Assembly: GCA_002441125.1 (NCBI GenBank)
Contig: DJVI01000011.1
Location: 27,676 to 91,675, forward strand
Length of the DNA stretch: 64,000 bases
Origin: Caldifarciminota bacterium UBA6260
GTDB lineage: Bacteria > Hydrothermota > 32-111
Direction: 5' to 3'
Part shown: one piece after another, positions 7,875-16,528 of the stretch
Layout: every line of letters begins with the position of its first letter
Numbering within the stretch: the first letter of the stretch is position 1
The notes under the pieces: model-generated
The model's database searches: none
What the model was told of the DNA's origin: nothing
What the model saw: the letters and a program-made list of their open reading frames with translations, nothing else
Position numbers and translations under genes: made by a program

Positions 7875-8639
7875 ATGTTAAAATTTATAAAATCTGTTAT
7901 CATCTTAACATTTGCTATTAATATTTTTTCACAGATCGGTTTTAACATCTCCCCTCCCAAATATGAATTTACAGTTAGACCGGAGGAGATAAAAAACTTC
8001 ACAATAAATGTTCAAAATACATCAGACTCTATTCTGCATATAAAAATTTACACTGTTGATTGGGCTTTAGATATTGAAAACAATGTGAAATATTTTACAT
8101 CTGGAAAACTTAAAAATTCATGCTCAAACTGGATTTATGTTAATCCACAGGAATTCAATATATACCCAAACAGTTCACAGGATATAAGATTCACCCTTTC
8201 AGTTCCAAAAAATGTTTTTGGAGATTACTGGTCAATGGTATTCTTCGAATCAACTCCATTCAATCCAGCAAGCTCAAGTATGTTGCTTGTTTCCGGAAGG
8301 GTTGGATGTACAATATACTCTACTATAGCTGGAACTACTGTAAAAAACGGGGATATAGTCGGACTTGATTTTGATAAAAAGGATTACTCCGTAAAAGCGA
8401 TATTTGAAAATAGTGGAAATGTCCATTTAAGGATAAAGGGAATTATGAAGATATTGAAAGATGAAAAAGTTGTTTTTCAATCAGAGATCCCTGAAAAGGT
8501 ATCTTTACCTGAAACTAAAACAACACTTTCATTTCCAGTTGAAACTCGACTTTTAAAAGGAAAATATACAGTAAAAGTTAATATAGATTATACCGGTAAT
8601 GAGCTTCTTGAAGGTGAAAAGATAATCAGTATAGACTAA
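7875..8639 (+). CDS. PapD-like periplasmic assembly chaperone
   Basis: A 254-residue exported protein: signal peptide (about 1-19), then an N-terminal Ig-like domain opening FNISPPKYEFTVRPEE and followed by a conserved-looking NVQNTSDS segment, as in fimbrial chaperones (F-x-V-x-P ... V-x-N ... strand), and a second beta domain (about 150-254) ending in VKVNIDYTG. Such proteins hold subunits in the periplasm by donating a strand. The Shine-Dalgarno GGGGGTGAG is strong. The chaperone sits directly between the putative subunit and the barrel gene, the order used in chaperone-usher loci. It is longer than many PapD proteins and could also belong to the DUF916-type cell-surface family. Confidence 0.65.
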   Translation: MLKFIKSVIILTFAINIFSQIGFNISPPKYEFTVRPEEIKNFTINVQNTSDSILHIKIYTVDWALDIENNVKYFTSGKLKNSCSNWIYVNPQEFNIYPNSSQDIRFTLSVPKNVFGDYWSMVFFESTPFNPASSSMLLVSGRVGCTIYSTIAGTTVKNGDIVGLDFDKKDYSVKAIFENSGNVHLRIKGIMKILKDEKVVFQSEIPEKVSLPETKTTLSFPVETRLLKGKYTVKVNIDYTGNELLEGEKIISID

Positions 8640-8651
8640 AAGACAAATTTG

Positions 8652-10610
8652 ATGAAAAAAATTTTTCCCCCTTTTATATTTTTATTTTTCATTTTAGTTT
8701 TTTCTGAAAGTTATTATGATATTTCTTTTAACAACTATCTTTACTCAAATTCAAAATATTATTCCCCATACATCAATTTGAGATACTTTTCTGAAAAGGA
8801 AAATCAAAAGACAGATTTTTATTTGCAGTTGTACCAACTCTTCCCTTCCAATTTTTACCTTTCATATTTAAAATCTTTTGAAAGGGGGAATGGATATATA
8901 AGTTTTGAGGGAGGAGATATTTTACCTTACAGATTTTTACAATTCTATCTTAGAGGATTCAGATTATATTCAAGGTACAAATTCACAGGTCTTGAAATAT
9001 TTTTGGGAAAGGATAACAGCATCTCAAATCAAATTTTCCAAAAAGGCGATCTTAACAGAAGTATATCAGGAATACTTGTTCCATTATCGATTACAAAAAA
9101 TGATACAACGAAAATTTTTCTATTCTCAAGAGATGATAGATCTTTATGGTCACCTATAACCTATCAAAATATTTTAGGGTTAAACCAATCTTTGAGATTT
9201 TTCGAAAAACTTTTTTTAGATCTGACTTTCAAAAAACATCATAACTTTTTTGGTTTTGATACAACAACAACCATATATTCTTACACTTTTAAAACCCATT
9301 TTCTTACAAAATACTTCTCATCATCTTTAATTTTAGTCGAAGAACCTAAAAATTTCTCCGACTTCTCTCTTTTTTACAGAGAGAATAAAAGAACATATTT
9401 AAACTTTTATCAAACAACAAGGATTTTTGATTTTGCTTCTTTCAATTTGAATTTTTCAAGGTATAACTTATTTTCAAACGATAACTCTTCTTATGACAGA
9501 TATGGTGTTAAAAGCTCCATCTTTTTCTCTTCTATCCCAAAGTTTGATATATCTTACGAGATATATAGAAACATCTCTCAGAAAAATATTTTTGGAAAGG
9601 TTTTAGGTCTTAACATTTCTAAATGGATTAGAAACTTTTATTTCAACTCCAACTTCTCAAAGGATGACTTTTCAAATTACAAATATGTTAACTTTTATTC
9701 AAACATTTCATACAATTTTTACAATGGAACAAACATAGGTTCCACATTCAAATTTACAAAAAGGGATACAATAAAAGATTATTTCGTAACAAACTATGTT
9801 AAATGGAGGATTGAAAAAATTCTGAATTTCGAATATGGTGTTGACTTTGGAAATTTCAGTAAAAATCCCTATATAGGTAACCATTTTGATTTTTCAATAG
9901 ATTATAAAAATTACAATTTCACAAACAGGTTGAACATAAAATATTTTGAAAAGTTTTTTCTCGAGATTCAAACGAAATTGAGCATAACAGGTGCACTCGA
10001 TAACATATACACAGGTATATTAAGTGGAAGGGTCTTTTACGACAAAAATAACAACTCTATTTTTGATGTGGAAGATATACCTTTGAACAATCTCAAAATA
10101 ATTCTTAACGATACCTTGGTTTCAAAAAGTGATAAGAATGGTTTCTATTCTTTTAAATTTTTAAAACCTGGGAAATATAAAATTTCAATAGATAAAAAGA
10201 AGATACCAGCTTACTTTGACATAAAAGAACATTATTTTGTAGATGTAGAAAACTTCACAAAAAAATTTGTTGATATTCCACTTATAAAACTTGGTTCAAT
10301 TTCAGGGTATGTTTTCATAGATTTGAATAAGGATGGAGTAAAGGATGAAAATGAAGATGGAGTTGGAGGAGTCATAGTAAGGATAAAAGATTCAGATAGA
10401 TACACTTATACAGATATTACCGGATTTTACACGATTTCAAACCTTCCGATGGGTAGTTACATAGTGGAAGTTCCAAAACTCCCCGAAGGTTACAGGTTCG
10501 TTTTCCCAAACCTTATAATGTATATAAATGTTGATAAATTGAAATCTGATTTCACTATAGATTTTGGAATAACAGAAGAATCAAAACCTGTCAGAAAAAA
10601 GATATTTTAA
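8652..10610 (+). CDS. Outer-membrane beta-barrel protein with two C-terminal SdrD-like domains
   Basis: About 652 residues. After a signal peptide (about 1-19), residues about 20-450 show the alternating aromatic/polar strands of an outer-membrane barrel, very rich in Phe, Tyr, Asn and Ser. Two Ig-like SdrD_B/CNA-B-type domains follow, opening with GRVFYDKNNNSIFDVED (about 457-473) and GYVFIDLNKDGVKDENEDG (about 555-573); these Asp/Asn-rich loops bind Ca2+ in the family. I start at the ATG at 8652 because the TTG three bases earlier has no support. By position it would be the exit pore or anchor for the subunit, but it is shorter than classical ushers and lacks recognisable usher sequence. 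The 3' end overlaps the opposite gene by 30 bases. Confidence 0.65.
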   Translation: MKKIFPPFIFLFFILVFSESYYDISFNNYLYSNSKYYSPYINLRYFSEKENQKTDFYLQLYQLFPSNFYLSYLKSFERGNGYISFEGGDILPYRFLQFYLRGFRLYSRYKFTGLEIFLGKDNSISNQIFQKGDLNRSISGILVPLSITKNDTTKIFLFSRDDRSLWSPITYQNILGLNQSLRFFEKLFLDLTFKKHHNFFGFDTTTTIYSYTFKTHFLTKYFSSSLILVEEPKNFSDFSLFYRENKRTYLNFYQTTRIFDFASFNLNFSRYNLFSNDNSSYDRYGVKSSIFFSSIPKFDISYEIYRNISQKNIFGKVLGLNISKWIRNFYFNSNFSKDDFSNYKYVNFYSNISYNFYNGTNIGSTFKFTKRDTIKDYFVTNYVKWRIEKILNFEYGVDFGNFSKNPYIGNHFDFSIDYKNYNFTNRLNIKYFEKFFLEIQTKLSITGALDNIYTGILSGRVFYDKNNNSIFDVEDIPLNNLKIILNDTLVSKSDKNGFYSFKFLKPGKYKISIDKKKIPAYFDIKEHYFVDVENFTKKFVDIPLIKLGSISGYVFIDLNKDGVKDENEDGVGGVIVRIKDSDRYTYTDITGFYTISNLPMGSYIVEVPKLPEGYRFVFPNLIMYINVDKLKSDFTIDFGITEESKPVRKKIF

Positions 10611-11888
10611 TATTTTTTTTCTTTCCTTTAAAAGTTCATCCCGATCATACAAAAGAACTTTACCAGAATATTTTAAAGGTATTCCGCGTGAGAAAACATA
10701 TTTTATATTTTCAGGATAAAGTGAAAATATCAAAGATGATGCTACATCAGTATTGAAAGGAGAAAGATTGATATTATCCTCGATCAGAATAAAATCAGCA
10801 TCGTATCCATCTTTGATATAACCTGTTCTATTTTCAAGTTTCAAAGCTTTTGCTCCATTCTTTGTAGCCATCTCGAATATCTTTGTTGATGGTAAACTTT
10901 TATTGTTATGTTTTATATTTTGATAGAGTTTCGCCAATCTCATCTCGAAAATCTGATTCATATTGTTGTTACATGGAGCCCCATCAGAACCTATCCCAAC
11001 ATTGATACCTTCATTGTAAAATCTTGTAATATCAGCTATTCCATTCTTCAATTTTCCATTTGCCGATGGGCAATGTGCAACATTTACTTTCTTTTCTTTT
11101 AAAATTTTTATATCATGCTCACTTAAAAATATACAATGAGCAAGAACAACATTACCATCAAGAAGACCAGTTTCTTCAAAAAATTCAACATTTGAAAGTT
11201 TATATTTTTTTAAGGTAAAATTGTTTTCTTCAACAGTTTCAGAAGAATGTGTGTGAACGGTAAGAGAGTATTTATCCCTAAACTCCAAAAGGGTTTTTAT
11301 ACCTTTCTTGGTTACACCGGGAACAAACCTTGGGCATAGAACATATTCCACATTTTTATAATCTTTACTCTTCTCGATCAACTCTTCGGTAGTTTTTTTA
11401 TAATTTTTCAAATCCGTTTTAAAACCACCGAAACTTCTATCCATAAAAACATTTCCAGAAAAACCTCTAATATTTGAGTATTCTATCTCTTCAAAAATAA
11501 GATCCTGATTTTCAAATGTCCCCATATCAAGTATGGTTGTTGTTCCAGAATCTATAAGTTCATACAGAGAAAGTTTACATGATAAAGACAAAATAGTTCT
11601 ATTTAAACTCCTTTCGTAAGGGATTATCCTCTTTTGTAACCAATCGTAAAGTCCCATCTCCTCAGCATACCCCTTTGCTAAGTTTTGACATATATGTGTA
11701 TGGATCTGAATAAAAGATGGGAAAAGAAAATATTCGGAACAATCCAATTTAGTATAATCTTTTGAATCATCTTTACAGTTGAATGAGAATTTACCATTTT
11801 TAACAAAAATTTTTTTCCTGAAAAGTAACATATTCTGATCTGTATCAAAATATTTAACATTCTCAAGAATAAAATTTTTACTTTTCAA
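10581..11888 (-). CDS. Amidohydrolase of the MtaD/SAH deaminase/guanine deaminase group
   Basis: A 435-residue TIM-barrel metal-dependent hydrolase. Metal-binding motifs of the cytosine deaminase-like clan are present: HTH (about 63-65), THSSE (about 218-222), AHC (about 249-251) and SDGAPCNN (about 304-311). These fit deaminases acting on 5'-methylthioadenosine, S-adenosylhomocysteine, 5'-deoxyadenosine or guanine; the substrate cannot be fixed by reading. The start is TTG with the ribosome site AGGAG seven bases upstream, overlapping the regulator gene by 11 bases. It shares an operon with a kinase and regulator, an unusual partnership for a nucleoside deaminase. Confidence 0.8.
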   Translation of the reverse strand: MKSKNFILENVKYFDTDQNMLLFRKKIFVKNGKFSFNCKDDSKDYTKLDCSEYFLFPSFIQIHTHICQNLAKGYAEEMGLYDWLQKRIIPYERSLNRTILSLSCKLSLYELIDSGTTTILDMGTFENQDLIFEEIEYSNIRGFSGNVFMDRSFGGFKTDLKNYKKTTEELIEKSKDYKNVEYVLCPRFVPGVTKKGIKTLLEFRDKYSLTVHTHSSETVEENNFTLKKYKLSNVEFFEETGLLDGNVVLAHCIFLSEHDIKILKEKKVNVAHCPSANGKLKNGIADITRFYNEGINVGIGSDGAPCNNNMNQIFEMRLAKLYQNIKHNNKSLPSTKIFEMATKNGAKALKLENRTGYIKDGYDADFILIEDNINLSPFNTDVASSLIFSLYPENIKYVFSRGIPLKYSGKVLLYDRDELLKERKKILKYLFSDRF

Positions 11889-13155
11889 TTTTGTACTCCT
11901 TTATCTTTTCAAGTAAACTCCTATAACTTATCTTCAAAATTTTAGCAGCTTTCATTCTGTTCCAGTTAACCATCCTTAAAGTTTTCAGTATCTCATCCTT
12001 TTCGACCTCTTCTGTTTTTTCCTTTATAAGATCTTTCAAACCACCTTTACGGTTGTAAATTTCAATATTAAAATCTTTCTCTAAAAGATAACTCTCCAAA
12101 AAATTTTCAAGTTCTTTAACATTACCCAAAAATTCTAAACCTAAAATCTTCTCAACGAAAGAGTTAAAATCTTTTCTCCTCTGTAAGAAAAGTTTTTTCT
12201 CCAATCTACCTACAAGAAAATTTGCAAGAAGTGGAATATCCTCCCTTCTTTCTCTAAGTGGCAAAATCTTTATTCTGTAAACATTCAACCTGAAAAGCAG
12301 ATCCCTTCTTAGAAAACCTTTTTCTACAAGATTCTCAGGTTCTTCAGAAAAAACTGAAATGATCCTCGAATCAACTCTCTCTTCCCTATTCGAACCAACA
12401 GGATAGAAAGATTTTGTATCAAGGAATTTTAGAATTTTACCTTGAACTGACAGATCAACCTCATTAAGGTTTTTTAAAACAACTGTTCCGCCATCAGACC
12501 TTTTCAAAAATCCATCTCTTGAAACCAAAGCACCTGTGAAAGCTCCTTTTGAAACACCAAAAAGCTCACTTTCAATAAGATTCTTGTTCAGAGATGCAAA
12601 ATCTATTTCAACAAAATTTTTTTCATTTCTATTTGAATTTCTGTGGATGAGTTCTGATACGAGAGTTTTGCCAGAACCGACAGGTCCCGTTATAATTACA
12701 TTGACATCGGTTGAAGAACACTTTTTTATATCCTCTCTGACCTCACAACTGTTTTTTGAAACTCCAACATAATCCTGCTCTATATCTTTAAAAGAAGTAT
12801 CCCTTAAAATATTTTTTACCTTTTTTTTAAGAATATCATAATCTATAGGTTTCTGCCAGAAATCGTTAGCACCTTTTTTAATACATTCAATGGCAAGAGG
12901 TATATCCCCATAAGCTGTCAGTATAACAACTTTAACTTCACTATCTAAACTTCTAATCTTTTTTAAAACTTCAACCCCACTTCCATCTGGTAACTTTATA
13001 TCAAGGATTATCAAAGAGTATTTGTACCTAAAAAATATATCATCAAACTCTGAAACACTTTTAACTTCATCTATTTCAAAATCATCCTTCAAACTCTCTT
13101 TTATAAAGATTCTGAAGGATTGGTTGTCCTCAACTATCAGAACTCTTTTTTTCAT
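11878..13155 (-). CDS. NtrC-like response regulator with degenerate Walker B
   Basis: A 425-residue protein with receiver domain (Asp52, Lys102), AAA+ domain and Fis-type helix-turn-helix (NRMKAAKILKISYRSLLEKI). Walker A GPVGSGKT (157-164) and the sigma-54 loop GAFTGA (204-209) are intact, but the Walker B stretch reads GGTVVLKNLNEV, so the metal-binding Asp and catalytic Glu of the usual GGTLFLDEIG are Lys228 and Asn229. The later family motif PGNVRELEN is also weakened to LGNVKELEN. ATP hydrolysis, and so sigma-54 remodelling, may be lost or altered. Partner kinase gene lies upstream with a 26-base overlap. Confidence 0.88.
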   Translation of the reverse strand: MKKRVLIVEDNQSFRIFIKESLKDDFEIDEVKSVSEFDDIFFRYKYSLIILDIKLPDGSGVEVLKKIRSLDSEVKVVILTAYGDIPLAIECIKKGANDFWQKPIDYDILKKKVKNILRDTSFKDIEQDYVGVSKNSCEVREDIKKCSSTDVNVIITGPVGSGKTLVSELIHRNSNRNEKNFVEIDFASLNKNLIESELFGVSKGAFTGALVSRDGFLKRSDGGTVVLKNLNEVDLSVQGKILKFLDTKSFYPVGSNREERVDSRIISVFSEEPENLVEKGFLRRDLLFRLNVYRIKILPLRERREDIPLLANFLVGRLEKKLFLQRRKDFNSFVEKILGLEFLGNVKELENFLESYLLEKDFNIEIYNRKGGLKDLIKEKTEEVEKDEILKTLRMVNWNRMKAAKILKISYRSLLEKIKEYKIEK

Positions 13156-14527
13156 TTTTTAAAACCAAAACTATTTTTCCCCTACCATCAAAATTTAAAA
13201 ATTTGTAATCTATATTTAAAATTGTGCATATTTTTATTATTATCGGGATTCCAAGTCCCGTTCCTTTAGCATTTTCATTGAAAGGGCTGTAAAGTTTTTC
13301 AAGTATATTTTCAGGAAATCCTGGACCTCCATCTATAATGTCTACTTCTATTTTTTCCATTATATTCTTTATAATTATATCAACTTTTTGATTTTTAGCA
13401 TATTTATAAATATTATCAAGGATATTGAAAAATACCTGTTCCAAAAGCACAGGGTCAGTTTCAACAAAAACTTTTTCATTTGGAAAATCTTTAGAGTAAT
13501 CGAGAGGGAACCTTTCAGAAACACTTTCAACGATCTGCTTCAGTTCCACTTTAACAAAATAAGGTTTTTCATCCTTAGAGAACTCTATGAATTTTTTAGT
13601 GAAATATGAAAGTTTTTTCAAATCCTCAATAACCGTTTTTACAAGATCAAAATCACCATTTTCTAAACCTTTTTGTAGAAGACCAATAGATGAGCCAAGA
13701 CTGTTATTCAACTGATGCGCTATACCGGATGTTATCTCTGAAAGTTTCATTAGCCCATCTTTTAACCTGAAATTTTCTTCAAGTTCTTTCACCCTCTTAT
13801 TCAAAACAGCGTTTGCATCCTTTTCTAACTTCTGTGATTCTATTAGATTTTCGAGTGAGTCCTTGAAAACTTTTACAAAACTATCAGGGTTATCATAGTC
13901 TAAATCCATTCCAACAAGCTTTGTTATCTGACTCATCTTTTCAATCGGTTTTTCAATGCTATTCAGAAGTGATATTATACTTATTACTGTTAAAACTAAA
14001 AGTATCGATTTGTATATAAGAAAATAAAGGATGATCCTCTTGAAAAAATAGTTTGTACTTTTAAAATTCATTATCATAAAAATATCTTTATTCTTTCCAT
14101 CACTTATTTTGGTAGTATAGACATCGAGATCCTTATAAAAGAATCTCATACTGATATTATCTTTTAAAAGTGGGAGTAAAAAGTACCTTATCTGATTATC
14201 TGTAAAGGAAAAATTTTTTGAAGTTATGAAAGGATAGAGAGAAGAATCTGTGATAAAGTATGAATGCAAACTTAAACTGTTAATATCTTTTTCAAAAAAA
14301 TCTTGCTTTTTCAAAAGAAATTCCTGCAACGAGTTATAAAGTAAAAATTCTTTATCATACTTTTTTTTAAAATCTGTAATCTTTTTGTAATTATCGTTAA
14401 AATAATCGTTCTCATAATAATTTATCAAGAGGTTTAGATAAAATGAAAATATTAGATCGGATAATATTAAAAAGACTAAAAATATAGACAGGAATACTCT
14501 TTTCCCTAATATTGATTTAAATTCCAT
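13130..14527 (-). CDS. Membrane sensor histidine kinase
   Basis: A 465-residue kinase: membrane helix (about 11-36), an extracytoplasmic sensing domain of about 125 residues without recognised fold, second helix (about 164-188), a HAMP-like linker and coiled coil (about 190-260), phosphoacceptor region with His271 in SGIAHQLNNSLG, and a GHKL ATPase domain with N-box NILDNIYKYA, DGGPGF and GTGLGIPI. It overlaps the NtrC-like regulator by 26 bases and is its cognate partner. The promoter lies so close that the ATG is at or next to the predicted transcription start. Confidence 0.92.
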   Translation of the reverse strand: MEFKSILGKRVFLSIFLVFLILSDLIFSFYLNLLINYYENDYFNDNYKKITDFKKKYDKEFLLYNSLQEFLLKKQDFFEKDINSLSLHSYFITDSSLYPFITSKNFSFTDNQIRYFLLPLLKDNISMRFFYKDLDVYTTKISDGKNKDIFMIMNFKSTNYFFKRIILYFLIYKSILLVLTVISIISLLNSIEKPIEKMSQITKLVGMDLDYDNPDSFVKVFKDSLENLIESQKLEKDANAVLNKRVKELEENFRLKDGLMKLSEITSGIAHQLNNSLGSSIGLLQKGLENGDFDLVKTVIEDLKKLSYFTKKFIEFSKDEKPYFVKVELKQIVESVSERFPLDYSKDFPNEKVFVETDPVLLEQVFFNILDNIYKYAKNQKVDIIIKNIMEKIEVDIIDGGPGFPENILEKLYSPFNENAKGTGLGIPIIIKICTILNIDYKFLNFDGRGKIVLVLKNEKKSSDS

Positions 14528-14533
14528 TCTTTA

Positions 14534-14561
14534 ATTATATAAAAAAATGGAGAGTTGACAA
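14534..14561 (-). promoter_or_regulatory. Promoter of the kinase-regulator-amidohydrolase operon, leaderless layout
   Basis: TTGTCA (14556-14561), 16-base spacer, TATAAT (14534-14539), then six bases to the ATG at 14527. No Shine-Dalgarno sequence is present. The -35 box sits just before the end of the decarboxylase beta gene. Confidence 0.65.
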
Positions 14562-14564
14562 CAA

Positions 14565-15698
14565 TTATTTGAAAAATGAAAGCAAAATACCAGCAGCTAT
14601 TGCTGAACCTATAACTCCAGCAACATTTGGACCCATAGCATGCATCAAAAGATGGTTTTGTGGATCATCCTGAAGTCCAACTATTTCTGAAACCCTTGCA
14701 GAATCTGGAACAGCTGAAACACCAGCAGAACCAATCAGAGGGTTTATCTTATCCTCTGGTTTTAAAAATAAATTTAAGAATTTTGCAAAAAGTACTCCAC
14801 CAGCTGAAGAGAAAGCGAAAGCTAATGCACCAAGGATGAATATTTTTATTGATGAAGAAGTTAAAAATACATCTGCCTGTGTTGAGGCCCCTACGCAGAT
14901 TCCTATCATTATTGTACATATATCAATAAGTGCTGTTGATGCTGTTTTTGCCAGTCTTGTTGTCACACCGCTTTCCCTTAGAAGATTACCAAAGAAAAGC
15001 ATTCCAAGAAGAGGTATAGCAGCTGGAACTATCATAGCGGTTATTACAAAACCTGCTATTGGGAATATTATCTTTTCTGTCTTTTTAACAGGCCTTGGTT
15101 TTTTCATCCTTATCAATCTTTCTTTTTTTGTGGTTAAAAGTTTCATTATAGGTGGTTGAATAACCGGAACAAGAGCCATATAGGAGTAAGCAGCTATAGC
15201 GATAGGTCCCAAAAGTCTTGGAGCGAGTTTTGAGGTCAAAAATATTGCGGTAGGTCCATCAGCTCCTCCTATTATCCCTATAGAACCTGCTTCTGGTAGA
15301 GTAAAACCTAAAAGGTATGCACCTATAAAAGTTGTAAATATTCCAAGTTGTGCAGCTGCACCAAGGAGCAAAGTTTTTGGATTTGAAAGTAGTGTAGAAA
15401 AATCTGTCATAGCACCAATTCCAAGAAATATCAGCGGTGGATATACACCTTGAAGAACTCCGAAATAAAGGTAATTCAAAACACTACCCTGTTCATATAT
15501 ACCAACCTTCAAACCAAACATGAGCGGAATATTGCCAATGAGAATTCCAAAACCTATAGGAAGGAGAAGTAAAGGTTCATATTCTTTTTCTATAGCAAGA
15601 TATATAAAAACTATTCCAACGATTATCATAGTTAAATATTTGTAATCTAAATTAGCAAAACCTGTCATAGAAAAAAATGTTTGAAAAAGATGAGCCAT
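14565..15698 (-). CDS. mmdB: Na+-transporting acyl-CoA decarboxylase, beta subunit
   Basis: A 377-residue polytopic membrane protein of the OadB/MmdB/GcdB family, which couples decarboxylation of the carboxybiotin to Na+ export. Diagnostic stretches are LLLPIGFGILIGNIP (about 43-57), GGADGPTAIFLTSKLAP (about 143-159) and the C-terminal VSAVPDSARVSE and HAMGPNVAGVIGSA. The family's Na+-binding Asp lies in the GGADGPT motif. It has the ribosome site GGAG and follows the biotin carrier gene at three bases. Assignment to methylmalonyl-CoA instead of oxaloacetate rests on the partner carboxyltransferase. Confidence 0.93.
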   Translation of the reverse strand: MAHLFQTFFSMTGFANLDYKYLTMIIVGIVFIYLAIEKEYEPLLLLPIGFGILIGNIPLMFGLKVGIYEQGSVLNYLYFGVLQGVYPPLIFLGIGAMTDFSTLLSNPKTLLLGAAAQLGIFTTFIGAYLLGFTLPEAGSIGIIGGADGPTAIFLTSKLAPRLLGPIAIAAYSYMALVPVIQPPIMKLLTTKKERLIRMKKPRPVKKTEKIIFPIAGFVITAMIVPAAIPLLGMLFFGNLLRESGVTTRLAKTASTALIDICTIMIGICVGASTQADVFLTSSSIKIFILGALAFAFSSAGGVLFAKFLNLFLKPEDKINPLIGSAGVSAVPDSARVSEIVGLQDDPQNHLLMHAMGPNVAGVIGSAIAAGILLSFFK

Positions 15699-15701
15699 TT
15701 T

Positions 15702-16133
15702 TTATTCTCCTATTTCAACAAGGATGTCTCCTTCAGCTATAGTATCATCCTTCTTTACATTTACCTTTATTACTTTTCCAGAGTATGGAGAATGTATAGC
15801 ATTTTCCATCTTCATAGCTTCCATTATTAAAAGATCCTGCCCTTCCTTAACATGTTCTCCCTCTTTAACAAGGATATTCAAAACAACACCCGGAAGAGGA
15901 GCAACAACTTTCTTTATCTGTTCTCCATCACTCTTCTTTTCACTCTGTAAAACTGGTTTTTCAACATTCTGAGATGTGACATTTTTCTTAACAGTTTGTT
16001 CGACACTTCCCAACTGCCTGAAATTGACTTTGTAATTTTTCCCGTTTATCTCTATATCTGCAACATTCTCTTCAAGGGAGTTAACTTTTACTTTGTAATC
16101 TTTACCATTTATGTTTAATACATATTCACCCAT
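15702..16133 (-). CDS. mmdC: Biotin carboxyl carrier subunit of the decarboxylase
   Basis: A 143-residue carrier protein. An N-terminal beta-rich region with two similar segments (GKDYKVKVN, GKNYKVNFR) leads through a flexible linker (about 48-76) to a biotinyl domain (77-143) with the motif EAMKMEN; Lys108 is the biotinylation site. I start at the ATG at 16133, five bases behind AAGGAG; an ATG five codons upstream lies ahead of that site. The domain shuttles CO2 from the carboxyltransferase to the beta subunit. Confidence 0.92.
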   Translation of the reverse strand: MGEYVLNINGKDYKVKVNSLEENVADIEINGKNYKVNFRQLGSVEQTVKKNVTSQNVEKPVLQSEKKSDGEQIKKVVAPLPGVVLNILVKEGEHVKEGQDLLIMEAMKMENAIHSPYSGKVIKVNVKKDDTIAEGDILVEIGE

Positions 16134-16524
16134 TTTTACTCCTTGCATAAAACCAATATGGAGGTTTATCCTCCCATTTTATTGTTAATTTATCTTTCGA
16201 TAATATATGATGAAGTTTATATTCAAGTATCAACGCTGTTGTTATAGCTAAAAGTTCCTCCTCATCAAGTTCCTTTTTTTCAAGGATACTTTTATTGTAA
16301 TCTTCGACCTTTTTATCCTTATCACTTTTCTGTGGTGGATTCAAAAATATTTTCAAAATATTTATAAAAACCTGAATAAGAATAAGACCGGCAAAAACCG
16401 CAGCAAGCCCAACAATCGGTAAAAGGTAAGGGTTAACATTGTAATTGCGATCTGAAGAAAATACGAAAATATTCAAAAAGAGAATAAAAAGGATTGTGAT
16501 GAATTTTGAATTAGTTCTTTTCAT
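16126..16524 (-). CDS. OadG/MmdD-like small membrane subunit of the decarboxylase
   Basis: About 132 residues with an N-terminal hydrophobic segment (about 10-24), a second helix (PYLLPIVGLAAVFAGLILIQVFI, about 35-58), a Lys/Asp/Glu-rich linker, and a C-terminal part ending KPPYWFYARSKNG. One-helix small subunits with charged linker hold the decarboxylase complex together (OadG gamma, MmdD delta). The sequence itself is weakly conserved, so location between carboxyltransferase and biotin carrier is the main evidence. Start is unclear: ATG at 16524 (chosen, four bases after the upstream stop) or ATG at 16548 (20-base overlap). The trailing Trp-containing segment resembles the end of other OadG-type proteins. 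Confidence 0.7.
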   Translation of the reverse strand: MKRTNSKFITILFILFLNIFVFSSDRNYNVNPYLLPIVGLAAVFAGLILIQVFINILKIFLNPPQKSDKDKKVEDYNKSILEKKELDEEELLAITTALILEYKLHHILSKDKLTIKWEDKPPYWFYARSKNG

Positions 16525-16528
16525 AATA

